64,000 nucleotides of DNA from JAABQG01 sp963726365. Its GTDB lineage: Bacteria > Pseudomonadota > Gammaproteobacteria > Burkholderiales > Burkholderiaceae_C. Shown in pieces: positions 27,302-35,614 of the stretch (position 1 is the first letter of the stretch; each line of letters starts with the position of its first letter). Location of the stretch: the NCBI GenBank assembly GCA_963726365.1, contig CAVSCI010000019.1, forward strand, positions 1-64,000. Reading direction: 5' to 3'. The position numbers and the translations under genes were made by a program. The notes below the pieces were generated by a model. That model was given only the letters and a program-made list of their open reading frames with translations. It ran no database searches and had not been told where the DNA came from.

Positions 27302-28792
27302 TCAGGCCGGCGTGACCACCGAGCGCTGGTAGATGTCCTCGAAGCGCACGATGTCATCCTCGCCCAGGTAGTCGCCACTTTGGACCTCGATCATCACCAG
27401 CGGCAACACGCCGGGATTCTCCAGCCGGTGCTTGTGGCCGGCGGGAATGAAGGTGGACTGGTTGGTCTGCAGCAGCAACTCTTCGTCTCCGTTGATGACC
27501 CGCGCCGTGCCGCCGACCACGATCCAGTGTTCGGCGCGGTGGTAATGCATCTGCAGCGACAAGGCCGCACCGGGCTTGACCTCGATGCGCTTGATCTTGA
27601 AGCGCGGCCCGTCTTCCAGCACGGTGTAGGTGCCCCACGGGCGCGACGCGGTGCGGTGCTGGGTGGCGGCCTCGAAGCCGCGGGCCTTGAGCTGGTTGAC
27701 CAGCACCTTGATGTCCTGCACCTGGCTGCGATGCGCTACCAGCAGCGCATCGGGCGTGTCCACGACCATGATGTCGTCCAGGCCGATGGCCCCGATCACG
27801 CGGGTTTCGCTGTGCAGGTAGGTGTTGGTCACCTGGTGCGTCACGGCGTCGCCTTCGATGCGGTTGCCCTGCGCGTCGGCGGGGATGAGCTCCGCAATCG
27901 AATTCCAGGAACCGATGTCATTCCAGTCGAAGCTGGCCGGCACGATCGCCACCCGGGCGGCTTTCTCCATCACGGCGTAATCCACCGAGATGTCCGACAG
28001 GGTCGAGAAGCTCGCCGCAGGCAGCTCGATCAGGCGCCGATCGGCATCCCAGCCCGCTTGCGAAGCTTCCCAGCACGCGAGCACGCCCTGGTGAAGTTCC
28101 GGCGCAGTCTCGGCCAGGGCTTTCAGGAAGGCGCCGGCCGTGAAGCAGAACATGCCGGCATTCCAGAAATAGTGCCCGTCGTCGAGGTAGGCCCGTGCAG
28201 TGGCCAGGTCGGGCTTTTCGACAAAGCGCAAGGCCTGCAGCCCCGTGGTGTCGAAGCCTTCTTCGATGGCGGCACCGGCCTGAAGGTAGCCGAAGCCGGT
28301 CTCCGGGGCCGTGGGGCGGATGCCGAAGGTCGCCAGCCAGCCGGCGCGGGCCAGTTCAACGGCATGGCGCACATCGCGATTGAAGGCGGGCAGGTTGTCG
28401 ATCAGGTGGTCGGAGGGCAGCACCAGCATCACCGCGTCGGCTCCATGCTGCCATTGCACGTACAGGGCGGCGAGTGCAATCGCGGGCGCGGTGTTGCGCC
28501 CCTGCGGCTCCAGCAGGAAGCCGGGCGGTATGCCCCGGGTCGGCGTGTTGCCGGTCAGTTCGTATTCGTCCTTGCAGCGGAAGTAATAGTCGCGGTTGGT
28601 CACGGTCACGACCTCGGCCACGCCGTCGAGCGACAGGGCGCGCTGGTAGGTCTTTTCGATCAGGCTCTGGCCGTCGGGCAGCTTGATGAAGGGCTTGGGA
28701 TTGGATTCGCGGCTGATCGGCCACAGCCGCGTACCGGCGCCGCCGGACAGGATGACGGGGATGAGATCGTTCACGGCGGGGCGGGCAGTCAT
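27302..28792 (-). CDS. manC: Mannose-1-phosphate guanylyltransferase/mannose-6-phosphate isomerase
   Basis: 496 residues, the full length of the bifunctional enzyme. The N-terminal nucleotidyltransferase starts LIPVILSGGAGTRLWPISRE with the GGxGxR-type loop and NPKPF Lys. VLPSDHLI and FVEKPD (metal and sugar-phosphate sites) follow. The C-terminal cupin isomerase has RPWGTY, HYHRAEHW (metal-binding His) and FIPAGHKHRLEN. The products are GDP-mannose and fructose/mannose-6-phosphate interconversion. GDP-mannose feeds mannose or deoxysugar (fucose, rhamnose) branches of the polysaccharide made by the 3.7-12.7 kb operon, although the gene is separate from it. The ATG at 28792 was chosen because the upstream extension is not conserved in the family. 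Confidence 0.93.
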   Translation of the reverse strand: MTARPAVNDLIPVILSGGAGTRLWPISRESNPKPFIKLPDGQSLIEKTYQRALSLDGVAEVVTVTNRDYYFRCKDEYELTGNTPTRGIPPGFLLEPQGRNTAPAIALAALYVQWQHGADAVMLVLPSDHLIDNLPAFNRDVRHAVELARAGWLATFGIRPTAPETGFGYLQAGAAIEEGFDTTGLQALRFVEKPDLATARAYLDDGHYFWNAGMFCFTAGAFLKALAETAPELHQGVLACWEASQAGWDADRRLIELPAASFSTLSDISVDYAVMEKAARVAIVPASFDWNDIGSWNSIAELIPADAQGNRIEGDAVTHQVTNTYLHSETRVIGAIGLDDIMVVDTPDALLVAHRSQVQDIKVLVNQLKARGFEAATQHRTASRPWGTYTVLEDGPRFKIKRIEVKPGAALSLQMHYHRAEHWIVVGGTARVINGDEELLLQTNQSTFIPAGHKHRLENPGVLPLVMIEVQSGDYLGEDDIVRFEDIYQRSVVTPA

Positions 28793-29021
28793 GGAGTGTC
28801 GGGTTTGTAGGTTTTTGAGGCGCAGCGCCAGGTTCGGCACCGGTCCGAAGCCGAGTTTATGCGGGAGTGGGCACGAAAGAGCATACCCCGGCCACTGAAA
28901 TGGCGGTCAGCGCCCGGGTTGCGGCGCCGCTACTTTTTGATACGGCTGATTGGGCTGAAGGGCACAAAGCGGAGATGATGCACGTACGATGGTCACTTTC
29001 CGGACCCGGCAGGAGTTCAGC

Positions 29022-29492
29022 ATGGCAATGCGCCCCCCCACTTTCCCACGGACCTTTCCCTTTCTGAGCGCCGTTGCGCTGGCATCGCTGGTCTGCGGCT
29101 GTGCCACGCCGCCTGCCAAGGAGTCGGCGAACCTGGCCACGTTCACGACGCGACTGGCCGGCACGAATGTCGTGCCAGCAACGTCAAGCATGGCCATGGG
29201 CACCGCCGACGCCGTGCTGGACAAGCAGACCCGGCTGCTGCGCTGGAAGATGTCGTTCAGCCAGTTGTCCGGGCCGGTGACGATGGCCCACTTTCACGGA
29301 CCGGCCGCCATCGGCGCCAACGCCGGGGTGGCGCTGGGCTTTGCCGGGCCGGTCAAAAGCCCCTATGAAGGGCGCGCCACGCTGAGCGCGCAGCAGGCAG
29401 CCGATCTGCTTGCCGGCAAGTGGTACATCAACCTGCACACGGCCCGATTCCCTGCCGGCGAAATACGAGGGCAGATGATCGAGCGCAAATGA
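29022..29492 (+). CDS. CHRD domain lipoprotein
   Basis: This 156-residue protein starts at an ATG 7 bp after AGGAG. The N terminus is a lipoprotein signal peptide (LSAVALASLVCGC, lipobox Cys about residue 28). The rest is a CHRD domain: FTTRLAGTNVVPATSSMAMGTADAVLDKQT, MAHFHGPA and WYINLHTARFPAGEIRGQM are the typical conserved strands. CHRD domains are found in bacterial exported proteins of unclear role (named from chordin). It probably sits on the inner face of the outer membrane. Monocistronic. Confidence 0.85.
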   Translation: MAMRPPTFPRTFPFLSAVALASLVCGCATPPAKESANLATFTTRLAGTNVVPATSSMAMGTADAVLDKQTRLLRWKMSFSQLSGPVTMAHFHGPAAIGANAGVALGFAGPVKSPYEGRATLSAQQAADLLAGKWYINLHTARFPAGEIRGQMIERK

Positions 29493-29509
29493 CATCCGGC
29501 GGGACTGGC

Positions 29510-30178
29510 TCAGTCGCCGAGGTCAATGAGGGCCGCCAGCGGCACGTCGCCCGGGGGCTCGTAATGCGCCACCAGCCAGGCCCGTGATGGGTGGCGCGCG
29601 GCCTCGTCCAGAAGTTCCAGGACAAAACCGGCCGACGCCTTGTCGAGGGCGGCAAATGGCTCGTCGAGCAGGGTGAGCGCCGCGCCCGAGGCAAAGCCGG
29701 CCGCCAGCCAGACTTTGCGCCTTGAGCCTGTCGAGAGCATGTAGATGGGTTTGTCGATGTGGGCGCTCAGGCCAAACCCGTCCACCAGGGCGTGCAGGCG
29801 CGCTTCATCGAAGGACGGGTACAAGGTGGGCAGCGACCTGAACCAGTCGGCCGGGGTCAGCGGGTCATGGGCGTCCGTGCGTGGATCGACCCAGAACACC
29901 TGCTGCCGGTAGATGGAGGGCTGCCCGGCCAGCCAGGTGCCATGGACGCACAACGCGCCACCCTGGGCCGGCAGCACGCCTGCCAGCAAGCGGAGCAGCG
30001 TGGTCTTGCCCACGCCATCTCCACCGCGCACCAGCGTGACGCCGGGCGGGATGCGGGCCGACCAGCCGGAAAAAAGTTTGCGTTGCGGATACGCGAAACA
30101 CAGGCCATCGACCTGCAAGGCCACAGTCGAAGACTCGCCACTGGGCTGCCTGTTTGGCCGGGTAGTTTCTGTCTTCAT
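29510..30178 (-). CDS. Orphan ABC transporter ATP-binding protein (CcmA-like)
   Basis: This 222-residue ATPase starts at an ATG; a longer TTG start at 30262 would overlap the gspB stop. Walker A is GGDGVGKTTLLRLLAG (with D for the usual S/N), the signature is LSTGSRRKVWLAAG (degenerate, LSTGS rather than LSGGQ), and Walker B is LTLLDEPFAALD. Size and the ALQVDGLCFAYPQRKLF start resemble the haem-exporter ATPase CcmA, but no ccmB/ccmC genes are nearby. It lies 80 bp downstream of gspB in the same direction. It may work with a permease encoded elsewhere. Confidence 0.7.
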   Translation of the reverse strand: MKTETTRPNRQPSGESSTVALQVDGLCFAYPQRKLFSGWSARIPPGVTLVRGGDGVGKTTLLRLLAGVLPAQGGALCVHGTWLAGQPSIYRQQVFWVDPRTDAHDPLTPADWFRSLPTLYPSFDEARLHALVDGFGLSAHIDKPIYMLSTGSRRKVWLAAGFASGAALTLLDEPFAALDKASAGFVLELLDEAARHPSRAWLVAHYEPPGDVPLAALIDLGD

Positions 30179-30258
30179 GCAGGAGTCTTTGCGGTGCTCG
30201 GTCGTCAGCGGGCGGGACCCGGCGAACGGCTTGCCTGATTCAGATTTCCAGTGATGAA

Positions 30259-30987
30259 TCAATAGGTGACGCGGAACCGGGAGCCGCGGAATTTGAAAGT
30301 GGAACTCCGCGCCCGGATTTCTTCGATCAGCACTTCCGGCGCGGCTGCCGCGCCCTGCGGGAGGACCTGCCCGTTGACCAGCAGCAAGCGCTGCGCGGGG
30401 TTTTCCGAGGCGACCGCGCCGGTGATGGTCAGGGCCGGAATCTGGCGACGGATTTCTTCGGGCAATTCACTGAGCAGTGGGGCGACGGGCAGCGCCGGGC
30501 TGGCGGCGGATGCTGCTGGCGATGGCTTGACGGGCGCAACTTCTGTGCCGGCGCTTCGCGGCGTCGTCGACGGGGGCGGTTCCGGCCGGGGCTTGGGTTT
30601 GACTGCGGGGGAAGCGGCCGGCACGGTCGGGGCGACCGGTGCGGCCTGCGACACCGCGTTGTGCGCCGCTGGCACGGGTGCCGCGACCGGCGCGGGTTGC
30701 GGCGGCAACGCCGGGGCAGCGGGCACCGCCGGGACGGTGGGCGCCGCCGCCACCACGACGGGCGCACGTTCGCTGCCGGCCAGGCTGCGCCAGACCCAGG
30801 CGCCCGCCGCAATGACGGCCACCGCCAGCGCGATCCCTGTCACGATCACGGGCCATGCCCGAAGGCTGGCATGGGTGCCGTGGCTTTCGGGCGTGACGCC
30901 GGGGACCGGCTGGGCGCGAAGACCGGGGACGGTGCCGCGCTCGCGTTCGGCGTCGGCCCTTTTGAGTGCGTCGAGGATGTAGGACAT
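30259..30987 (-). CDS. gspB: Type II secretion assembly protein GspB
   Basis: This 242-residue protein begins MSYILDALKRADAERERG, the hallmark start of GspB/ExeB proteins. One membrane helix (about residues 45-67) follows, then a long Pro/Ala-rich periplasmic linker, then the GspB pilotin-interaction domain (EEIRRQIPALTITGAVASENPAQRLLLVNGQVLPQG). GspA and GspB place the secretin GspD in the peptidoglycan/outer membrane. It lies 4 bp downstream of gspA. The other T2SS genes are not in the window. Confidence 0.88.
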   Translation of the reverse strand: MSYILDALKRADAERERGTVPGLRAQPVPGVTPESHGTHASLRAWPVIVTGIALAVAVIAAGAWVWRSLAGSERAPVVVAAAPTVPAVPAAPALPPQPAPVAAPVPAAHNAVSQAAPVAPTVPAASPAVKPKPRPEPPPSTTPRSAGTEVAPVKPSPAASAASPALPVAPLLSELPEEIRRQIPALTITGAVASENPAQRLLLVNGQVLPQGAAAAPEVLIEEIRARSSTFKFRGSRFRVTY

Positions 30988-30991
30988 GGGC

Positions 30992-32812
30992 TCAGAGCCT
31001 GTTCGTGTTCAGTCGCGGATCGTCCGCCCCCGTGGCGCGACTGATCTGCATGAGGGTCATCGGGCCGGGCTTGCCATCGGGCTGCAGGCCGTTCGCGCGC
31101 TGGAAAGCCTGCACGCGGGCCTTCATTGCTGCGTCGAAGCCACGTGGCGCGGCGGCGGATTGACCGTCGAGCAAGGCCAGGCGCCCGGCCAGCCAGTCCA
31201 CGGCCTTACCGGTGCTGCCATCGCGAAGGTCCGTGGCGTCGTCGGCGTAACCCGGTGGCGGGCGCCAGAAGGTCGCGAACTCGCCGCGCCACAGGCCGCC
31301 CAGGGCCAGCAGCGTCACGGTGTGCCGTTGCCCGGCCACCTCCAGCGTTGCGTTCTGCGGCCCCAGGCCGGTCAGCAGGGCGTACACCGGGGCCTTGTTT
31401 CCCAGTTGCAACGTGAGAATGCCCGGACGGTCGATTTGGCGGAGCAGCGGCAAGGTCAGGTTGCTGGCCGTGAAACAGCGCAGCTGTTGCGTGGCGGCGG
31501 CCTGACAGGGTGGCACGCCAGCGGCCGGCAGCTTCCACGCGGGAGCCAGCTCGCGCCAGGCGGTATCGATGTTCCCCGTCATCTGGGCGAGAAGCGCATC
31601 CAGACTTGCGGTATTGCCTGCTGCGGTCGGCCCGGGCGAAGCCGCCTCGGTCGGCGAAGCGGGTGTCCGGGCCGCGGCAGGCTGCGGGGACGAAGCGGTG
31701 GCAGCCTGTGCGGGTGCGGTTGCGGATGCCGTCGTTGACGGGGTGGCCGCCGCGGTGCCCGTGACGGCGGGCGTCGCGGTGATGCCCTGTGGACTCGCCA
31801 CGCCGGTCGATGAAGCCCCTGGACGGGCGGCCACTGGCGGAGTGGACCTGAGTGCGTAGCCCCAGAGGGCAAGGGCGATCAACCCGGCGCCAGCGATCAG
31901 TCCCAGGCCGGCCAGCAGGTAGACGCCACGCAGGCCCCTGGCGCTGTCCGCTGTTGAAGGCGCGCGCTCCGGGCCAAACACCTCGGCGGCGGCCTTGTCG
32001 ACCACTTTGCGGTCGACGCGGTGCTGCCCCGTGGCCCAGGCACCCAGCAGCGCGCGCCCGCTGAGCAGGTTGATGCGTCGTGGCACCCCCCGGGAAAGGC
32101 GGTGAATGCGTCGCAGGGCGGCGGCATCGAACGGCGGCGGACCGGCATAGCCGGCCACGGCCAGGCGGTGTTCGATGTAGCGCGCGGTCTCGGGCTCGGT
32201 CAAAGCGTCCAGATGAAAGCGTGCGATCACGCGCTGGGCCAGTTGCTCCATTTCCGGGCGAGCGAGCATGGCACGCAGCTCGGGCTGCCCGATCAGAACG
32301 ATCTGCAGCAGCTTGCGCTCATTCGTTTCCAGGTTGGTCAGCAGGCGCAACTGCTCCAGCACGTCGGGCGCCAGGTTCTGTGCCTCGTCGATGATGAGCA
32401 CGCAACTGTGCCCGGCGGCATGGCTTTTCAGCAGGCGGGCGTTCAGCGCATCGATGAAGTTCTTGACCGTCGGCGCACCGGCAGCGCCCGCCGGCACGGT
32501 GATGTGGAACTCGTCACAGATGGATTGCAGGAGCTCGTTGACCGTGAGCTTGGGGTTGAAGATATAGGCCACATGGCAACCGGCGGGGATCTGCTCCAGA
32601 AAACACCGGCACACCGTGGTCTTGCCAGTGCCAATGTCGCCCGTGAGCAGCACGAAACCCCCGCTGGCACCACCGACCTCGCTGCCGGGACCGGCCACAC
32701 CGTAAAGCAGATGCGCCAGTGCCTCCCGATGGCGCTCGCTCATGAAGAGGTAACGCGGGTCGGGTGCGATGGAAAACGGATCCTGGCTCAATCCGAAATG
32801 GTGCGCGTACAT
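30992..32812 (-). CDS. gspA: Type II secretion ATPase GspA/ExeA with peptidoglycan-binding C terminus
   Basis: About 606 residues. The N-terminal AAA+ ATPase has FGLSQDPFSIAPDPRYLFMSE (ExeA start), Walker A TGDIGTGKTTVCR and Walker B VLIIDEAQNL, plus sensor motifs up to about residue 270. A membrane helix (about 293-315), a low-complexity Ala/Thr/Pro linker and a C-terminal domain follow. The latter includes a peptidoglycan-binding-1 repeat (ARVQAFQRANGLQPDGKPGPMTLMQI). It hydrolyses ATP to move the secretin through peptidoglycan with GspB, encoded 4 bp downstream. The start codon lies inside the preceding lipid kinase gene's 3' end (25-bp overlap). Confidence 0.88.
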   Translation of the reverse strand: MYAHHFGLSQDPFSIAPDPRYLFMSERHREALAHLLYGVAGPGSEVGGASGGFVLLTGDIGTGKTTVCRCFLEQIPAGCHVAYIFNPKLTVNELLQSICDEFHITVPAGAAGAPTVKNFIDALNARLLKSHAAGHSCVLIIDEAQNLAPDVLEQLRLLTNLETNERKLLQIVLIGQPELRAMLARPEMEQLAQRVIARFHLDALTEPETARYIEHRLAVAGYAGPPPFDAAALRRIHRLSRGVPRRINLLSGRALLGAWATGQHRVDRKVVDKAAAEVFGPERAPSTADSARGLRGVYLLAGLGLIAGAGLIALALWGYALRSTPPVAARPGASSTGVASPQGITATPAVTGTAAATPSTTASATAPAQAATASSPQPAAARTPASPTEAASPGPTAAGNTASLDALLAQMTGNIDTAWRELAPAWKLPAAGVPPCQAAATQQLRCFTASNLTLPLLRQIDRPGILTLQLGNKAPVYALLTGLGPQNATLEVAGQRHTVTLLALGGLWRGEFATFWRPPPGYADDATDLRDGSTGKAVDWLAGRLALLDGQSAAAPRGFDAAMKARVQAFQRANGLQPDGKPGPMTLMQISRATGADDPRLNTNRL

Positions 32813-33774
32813 GGGGGGGAGCATAGCGCGGCGCCAGCACGCACGACCCGCAGCGCGTCGGGCAGCACTTTCACCGTGATCTGCCGCGCCTCGCCAAGGT
32901 ATTCGCCGTCGGCGGCCAGTGGAACCGGCTGGGTCGAAGAAATCACCATCTCGTGGAAGGCGCGCGTGCGCACCTTCGCCCGGCCCAGATGCCGCCCAGC
33001 CAGCAGCAGCGGCAACATGAGCAGGGTGCCGGCCAGTCCAAACGGACCCGCCAGCAGGAGGTCGAGCCCGCCATCGTCATTGCGCGCGTGCGGCACGGCG
33101 GGCATGCCACCGGCAAAGGTCGGCGTGTTCAGCGAGGAGGCAAACAGCGCGGGGCCGCTGTGAATCAATTCACCATCTGTCGTGACATGAAGCGGCCAGT
33201 TGCGCAATGCCGCCAGCTCGCCAAAGGTGGCCAGCAGGTAGCGCGGCAGGCCGCGCAACCAGCGCGGGCCGTTGATGGCGCGCAGGCCCACCGCGGAATC
33301 GAAGCCGGCGGTCAGGCTGGACAGGAAGGGCACGACCTGCGGCCCCTGGGGCAGCTCAAAAGTGGCTTCGCCCACGTCGATCGGCGTCGCTTCGCCGCTC
33401 AGGGCGAGGCGCAACGCTGCATCGCAGGCCATGCCGCGCAGGCCCAGCGCCCGGGCCGTGTCATTGCCGCTGCCGGCCGGCACCAGGCCCAGGCTGTGGC
33501 CGCCGCGCAGCAGCGCCGGCAGTAGCCGGTTGAGCGTGCCGTCGCCGCCGACCACCACCACGCGACTGTTGCGGGGCAGCGCGTCGATGCAGGCGAGTGC
33601 CGTGGCCTCGCTGTCGGTGAGGGTGAAGTGCGGCACCGCCACGCCATCGCCACGGGGGATGTCTGCCAGCGCCTTTGCCAGCGGCGCGTAGAGGTGGCCC
33701 GCGCGACCTCCACCGGCATGCGGATTGAGCAGGATCAGGTCGCGTGGATTCCCGGGACTGGCTGTCGTCGTCAT
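32788..33774 (-). CDS. Diacylglycerol/lipid kinase (YegS/BmrU type)
   Basis: This 328-residue protein has the kinase catalytic loop VVVVGGDGTLNRLLPALL (GGDGT) at about residues 70-90, LGLVPAGSGNDTARALGL and LTAGFDSAVGLRA. These are the conserved motifs of the DAGK_cat family that phosphorylates diacylglycerol or related lipids on the inner membrane. The C-terminal domain has the family's DGGLDLLLAG and ADGEYL. Its 3' end overlaps the start of gspA. No other lipid genes are nearby, so its role is uncertain. Confidence 0.88.
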   Translation of the reverse strand: MTTTASPGNPRDLILLNPHAGGGRAGHLYAPLAKALADIPRGDGVAVPHFTLTDSEATALACIDALPRNSRVVVVGGDGTLNRLLPALLRGGHSLGLVPAGSGNDTARALGLRGMACDAALRLALSGEATPIDVGEATFELPQGPQVVPFLSSLTAGFDSAVGLRAINGPRWLRGLPRYLLATFGELAALRNWPLHVTTDGELIHSGPALFASSLNTPTFAGGMPAVPHARNDDGGLDLLLAGPFGLAGTLLMLPLLLAGRHLGRAKVRTRAFHEMVISSTQPVPLAADGEYLGEARQITVKVLPDALRVVRAGAALCSPPCTRTISD

Positions 33775-33798
33775 TTTGACAGTCTAACGGCCATCATC

Positions 33799-33838
33799 CC
33801 GGCGTCGAAGGGTCAATTGTCGCTCCTTATTCAGGAGC
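33799..33838 (+). repeat. 40-bp dispersed repeat, copy 4
   Basis: CCGGCGTCGAAGGGTCAATT, then GTCGCTCCTTATTCAGGAGC. It is between the stop codon of the crotonase gene and the start of the lipid kinase gene. Confidence 0.65.
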
Positions 33839-33881
33839 TTTTCAATTTCGATTGTTCATGCCCGGGGCTCCACCGGGCCGC

Positions 33882-34793
33882 TCAGCCGCCGGGCTCGGCC
33901 TTGCGCGCCTCCATCTCGCGGATCAGCGCGCGGGCCTCGTCGCCCTCGGGAATCGGCTGGCCGCCATCGCGCCATTGCACCGCGGCCTTGAAGCCGTTCT
34001 CCTGCGCGTAACGGCGAAACCACAGGCCCTCGGGGTTGTGCCGCGTGATGCCGTCGAACACCGTGGCCATCTGCTGCGACTGCTCCAGGCCCATGGTCAG
34101 CATCACCTGGTTCACCACCATCTTGTGCATCGCCAGGTGGCTGGCCGGCACCGCGGCAATGCGGGTGGCCAGCTTCATCACGGCGGCCTCCAGCTGGTCG
34201 GCCGGCACGGCCTCGTTGGCCAGGCCCCAGGCCGCGGCGGTGCGGCCGTCGATCACGTCGCCGGTGAACATCAGCTGCTTGGCACGGGTGGGGCCCAGGC
34301 GGTAAGTCCACATCGCGGTAGTCGGGCAGCCCCAGACGCGCGTGGGCATGTAGCCGATGCGCGCGTCTTCGGCCATCACCAGCAGGTCGCAGCTCAGCGC
34401 GATGTCGCTGCCGCCGGCCACCGCCGCGCCGTGCACCTTGGCAATGGTGGGCTTGGCGCTCTTCCATAGCGTCATGAAGTCCTCGGTGTTGCGCTTCATG
34501 TAGGCGTAGTCAACCATCGGGTCCCAGGGCGTGCGTTCCTGCTGGCAGGGGTGGTCGATGTCGGCGTCGCCAAACACATTGAGGTCGTAGCCGCCGCAAA
34601 AGCCCTTGCCGGCACCCTCAACGATGATGACGTGGATGCCCGGCTCGGCATTGGCCCACTCCACCGCAGCGCGAATGTCGCGCGGCGTCTCGTGATTGAT
34701 GGCGTTGAGCCGCTCGGGCCGGTTGAGCAGCAGGCGGGCGATGCGCGGGTTGGTCGCGTCCGGCGCGATGCGCAGGGTGGAAAAGTCGGGCAT
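33882..34793 (-). CDS. Enoyl-CoA hydratase/isomerase family protein
   Basis: 303 residues, longer than the usual 260 because of a C-terminal extension. Crotonase motifs: LLLNRPERLNAINHE near the start, GKGFCGGYDLNVF (oxyanion hole Gly) at about residue 64, and VHGAAVAGGSDIALSCD. It has MPTRVWGCP where classical hydratases carry a Glu, so the acid/base residues differ from the standard hydratase. A catabolic or isomerase role is likelier than canonical beta-oxidation. A pair of GGTC-type operator half-sites lies upstream (34901-34946). Single gene. Confidence 0.85.
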   Translation of the reverse strand: MPDFSTLRIAPDATNPRIARLLLNRPERLNAINHETPRDIRAAVEWANAEPGIHVIIVEGAGKGFCGGYDLNVFGDADIDHPCQQERTPWDPMVDYAYMKRNTEDFMTLWKSAKPTIAKVHGAAVAGGSDIALSCDLLVMAEDARIGYMPTRVWGCPTTAMWTYRLGPTRAKQLMFTGDVIDGRTAAAWGLANEAVPADQLEAAVMKLATRIAAVPASHLAMHKMVVNQVMLTMGLEQSQQMATVFDGITRHNPEGLWFRRYAQENGFKAAVQWRDGGQPIPEGDEARALIREMEARKAEPGG

Positions 34794-35103
34794 GGGGGGA
34801 TCTCCATAGTGGTTTTCGCGCAGTCTAGGCTGAGTGGAGGCTGGTCGCTGTCTCCGTGACGGCAGTTTTGTTGGAAAAACAGACGACGCTCAGCGTGGAC
34901 TGGTCATAAGACCAACGCGACGGCAGGCGAAATTGGTCTCATAGCCGCATGCCTAATGCGTTGGCTAAGGGCAATACTTGGGGGCTCCCGGCACTTGCTC
35001 GACATTCCTACCGTTGCAAAGGACTTGATCTTCCGGTAATCGAATATTGCGCGCAGAATTGCCTTGGGCGAGGTTGCCCGGACAAGAATGAGGAGACGGA
35101 TCT
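34794..35103. other. Non-coding interval between crotonase and ABM genes
   Basis: About 310 bp with no convincing gene. It holds the candidate GntR-type operator pair described separately, an AT-rich stretch (GTAATCGAATATTGCG) that may be the promoter for the plus-strand monooxygenase gene, and a GAGGAGACGGATCT ribosome site just before its ATG. A stretch at 34888-34905 (CTCAGCGTGGACTGGTCAT) resembles a remnant of the 40-bp repeat. Confidence 0.5.
34901..34946. promoter_or_regulatory. Candidate GntR/FadR-type operator pair
   Basis: TGGTCATAAGACCAA (34901-34915) is a symmetric GGTC-N4-GACC element like those bound by FadR-family repressors. A second, partial match TTGGTCTCATAGCC follows at 34933. 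The sites lie about 110-150 bp upstream of the minus-strand crotonase gene. No regulator gene is adjacent. Confidence 0.4.
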
Positions 35104-35478
35104 ATGTTCAAGCCTGATACGTGTTGCACGCTGGTTCCCTACTTCGAGGTGCCGGAAGGGCAACTCGCGGCCTTCAAGGCGCTCGGCCCTCAGTTCGTGG
35201 AGCGCACCCGCACTGAGCCGGGATGCATGCACTACGCGTTTTCCTTCAATGGCAATACGGCGCACTGCCGCGAGGGCTACGCCAATGCCGAGGCCGTGTT
35301 GGCGCACCTTCAGAACGTCGGCGAGCTGCTCGGGCAGGCGCTGCAGATCGCCAAGATCGTGCGGCTGGAAGTGCATGCCCCGGCGTCCGAGATCGAGAAA
35401 CTCCGCGCGCCGACGGCTTCACTCAATCCGCAGTTTTTCGTACTGGAGCCTGGTATCCGCCGCGCCAGCGAGGCCTGA
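35104..35478 (+). CDS. Antibiotic biosynthesis monooxygenase (ABM) domain protein
   Basis: A 124-residue protein with the dimeric alpha+beta barrel ABM fold: TLVPYFEVPEGQLAAFKALGPQFVERTRTEPGCMHYAFSF (strand, helix, strand with the family's EPGC..Y) and the LEVHAPASEIEKLR end. Members act as small quinol or aromatic monooxygenases or as stress proteins without cofactors. It is preceded by a GAGGAG ribosome site. It is followed by 92 bp and then a copy of the dispersed repeat. Specific role unknown. Confidence 0.8.
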   Translation: MFKPDTCCTLVPYFEVPEGQLAAFKALGPQFVERTRTEPGCMHYAFSFNGNTAHCREGYANAEAVLAHLQNVGELLGQALQIAKIVRLEVHAPASEIEKLRAPTASLNPQFFVLEPGIRRASEA

Positions 35479-35570
35479 GCCCTCGCTCACACGGCCCTGC
35501 GACGCCATCCCGGCCGGACCACCGATCGCCACGGCCTTCCGGGGCCCACTTTTGGGATTTTTTCGTTCTT

Positions 35571-35611
35571 TCCCAGCGCGAAACGGTCATTGCTAGCTAT
35601 CGTTTCAGGAG
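35571..35611 (+). repeat. 40-bp dispersed repeat, copy 5
   Basis: CCCAGCGCGAAACGGTCATT, then GCTAGCTATCGTTTCAGGAG. It is preceded by TTTTGGGATTTTTTCG and lies 4 bp before the mnmC stop codon, between two convergent genes. Confidence 0.75.
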
Positions 35612-35614
35612 TTT

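Noticed and set aside
27302..28792. manC as part of the 3.7-12.7 kb polysaccharide operon
   Set aside because: It is 15 kb away on the other strand; only a metabolic link is claimed.
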